Assembly: GCA_902571975.1 (NCBI GenBank) | Contig: CACGED010000008.1 | Span: forward strand, 1-48,780 | Source of the DNA: an uncultured Pelagibacteraceae bacterium | GTDB lineage: Bacteria > Pseudomonadota > Alphaproteobacteria > Pelagibacterales > Pelagibacteraceae | Length of the DNA stretch: 48,780 nucleotides | Direction: 5' to 3' | Shown: piece after piece, positions 48,172 through 48,780 of the stretch | Numbering within the stretch: the stretch's first letter is position 1 | How the letters are laid out: every line of letters starts with the position of its first letter | Program-made: the position numbers and the translations under genes | The notes under the pieces: generated by a model | Database searches by the model: none | Told to the model about the DNA's origin: nothing | The model's input: only the letters and a program-made list of their open reading frames with translations

Positions 48172-48780
48172 ATGAGCAAAATCAAAAGAGTTGTAGCCAG
48201 ACAGGTATATGATAGTAGAGGAAATCCTACTATTGAGGCTGAAGTATTTTCAAATAATTTAAGTGCGTCAGCAATTTGTCCCTCAGGTGCTTCAACAGGA
48301 ACTTTTGAGGCTTATGAAAAAAGAGATAAGAATAATAGAAAATACCTAGGAAAAAGCGTTTTAATACCAGTTGCAACTGTTAATAAATTAATTTCAAAAA
48401 AATTAAAAAATCAAAATATTCATGACCAAGAGAGAATAGATAGTATTCTTATAAAATTAGATGGCACAAAACAAAAAACAAAGTTAGGTGCGAATACAAT
48501 ATTAGCCGTATCCATGGCTGTAAAAAAATTATCAGCAAAAGTTAAAAAAATACCTTTATTTAAAAATTTTATTGTTAAAAAAAATTTTAAACTCCCCTTT
48601 CCTTTGATGAATATTATTAATGGAGGTGCACATGCTGATAATGGCCTTAGAATACAAGAGTTTATGATTAGACCTGATAAAGCAAAATCATTTAATGATG
48701 CTGTAAGAATGTGTTTTTTAGTAATAAACAATTTGAAAGTATTATTAAAAAAAGCAGGTCACTCTATTAATGTAGGTGAT
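48172..48780 (+). CDS. eno: Enolase, 5' part (cut by window end)
   Basis: Converts 2-phosphoglycerate to phosphoenolpyruvate. ATG 48172 opens a frame that stays open to the last base, giving 203 residues: SKIKRVVARQVYDSRGNPTIEAEV, the mobile loop GASTGTFEAYEKRD (39-52), KLGANTILAVSMA and MNIINGGAHADNGLRIQEFMI. The C-terminal barrel with the metal and catalytic Lys residues lies outside the window. The N-terminal domain is complete and normal. The kdsA-eno order is typical of alphaproteobacteria. Confidence 0.96.
   Translation, partial: MSKIKRVVARQVYDSRGNPTIEAEVFSNNLSASAICPSGASTGTFEAYEKRDKNNRKYLGKSVLIPVATVNKLISKKLKNQNIHDQERIDSILIKLDGTKQKTKLGANTILAVSMAVKKLSAKVKKIPLFKNFIVKKNFKLPFPLMNIINGGAHADNGLRIQEFMIRPDKAKSFNDAVRMCFLVINNLKVLLKKAGHSINVGD

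Noticed and set aside
48420-48731. 103-codon minus-strand frame at the right end
   Set aside because: The plus strand carries the conserved enolase N-terminal domain, which is open to the window edge; the minus frame is its shadow.
1-48780. Search for a mobile element, prophage, defence or secretion system
   Set aside because: Every gene is a recognised housekeeping or envelope gene in conserved order; I see no transposase, integrase, terminal repeats or target duplications.

Overview
The window is one contiguous piece of a very AT-rich, densely packed bacterial chromosome. Gene content and gene order point to an alphaproteobacterium of the SAR11 / Candidatus Pelagibacter type. The signs are: lon followed by tRNA-Val, tRNA-Asp and a 14-gene nuo operon; nuo followed by birA-coaX-rnj-proS-lolC-lolD-dnaE; LpxI rather than LpxH in lipid A synthesis; a GTTC-N7-GTTC SOS box at lexA; proteins rich in Lys, Asn and Ile; and intergenic gaps that are mostly under 60 bases with many start/stop overlaps. 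The organism assignment is inference from these traits, not from a database search.

Layout. (1) 1-1693: the 3' part of lon. (2) 1742-1905: tRNA-Val(TAC) and tRNA-Asp(GTC). (3) 1985-15850: nuoA to nuoN, a complete 14-subunit respiratory complex I. (4) 15850-25395: birA, coaX, rnj, proS, lolC, lolD and dnaE on the same strand with almost no spacing. (5) 25396-25519: the one sizeable untranslated leader, a structured RNA candidate in front of rpsB. (6) 25520-37184: rpsB, tsf, frr, uppS, cdsA, dxr, bamA, skp/ompH, lpxD, fabZ, lpxA, lpxI and lpxB, covering translation factors and then isoprenoid, phospholipid, outer membrane and lipid A assembly. (7) 37170-44575 on the minus strand, read right to left: a PpiD/SurA-like chaperone, trpE, trpG, trpD, trpC, lexA and gltX. 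(8) 44637-48780 on the plus strand: tpiA, secG, pyrG, kdsA and the 5' part of eno, cut by the window end.

How the genes work together. nuo feeds the respiratory chain. The rpsB-to-lpxB block builds and assembles the Gram-negative envelope: UppS makes the undecaprenyl carrier and Dxr its precursors, CdsA makes CDP-diacylglycerol, BamA and Skp handle outer membrane proteins, and LpxD, FabZ, LpxA, LpxI, LpxB and KdsA (in block 8) contribute to lipid A-Kdo. The lolC-lolD pair would send lipoproteins to the outer membrane. The minus-strand block makes tryptophan precursors and holds the SOS repressor.

I found no mobile element, CRISPR array, phage gene, toxin-antitoxin pair or clearly novel protein system. 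The most interesting signals are the pseudoknot-like rpsB leader, which can pair over the ribosome binding site; an exact SOS box at lexA; and a set of clean gene absences (hupB, pyrH, rseP, gltA, comEC, moaC, moeA) against the usual alphaproteobacterial order. No stretch longer than 300 bases lacks a gene.
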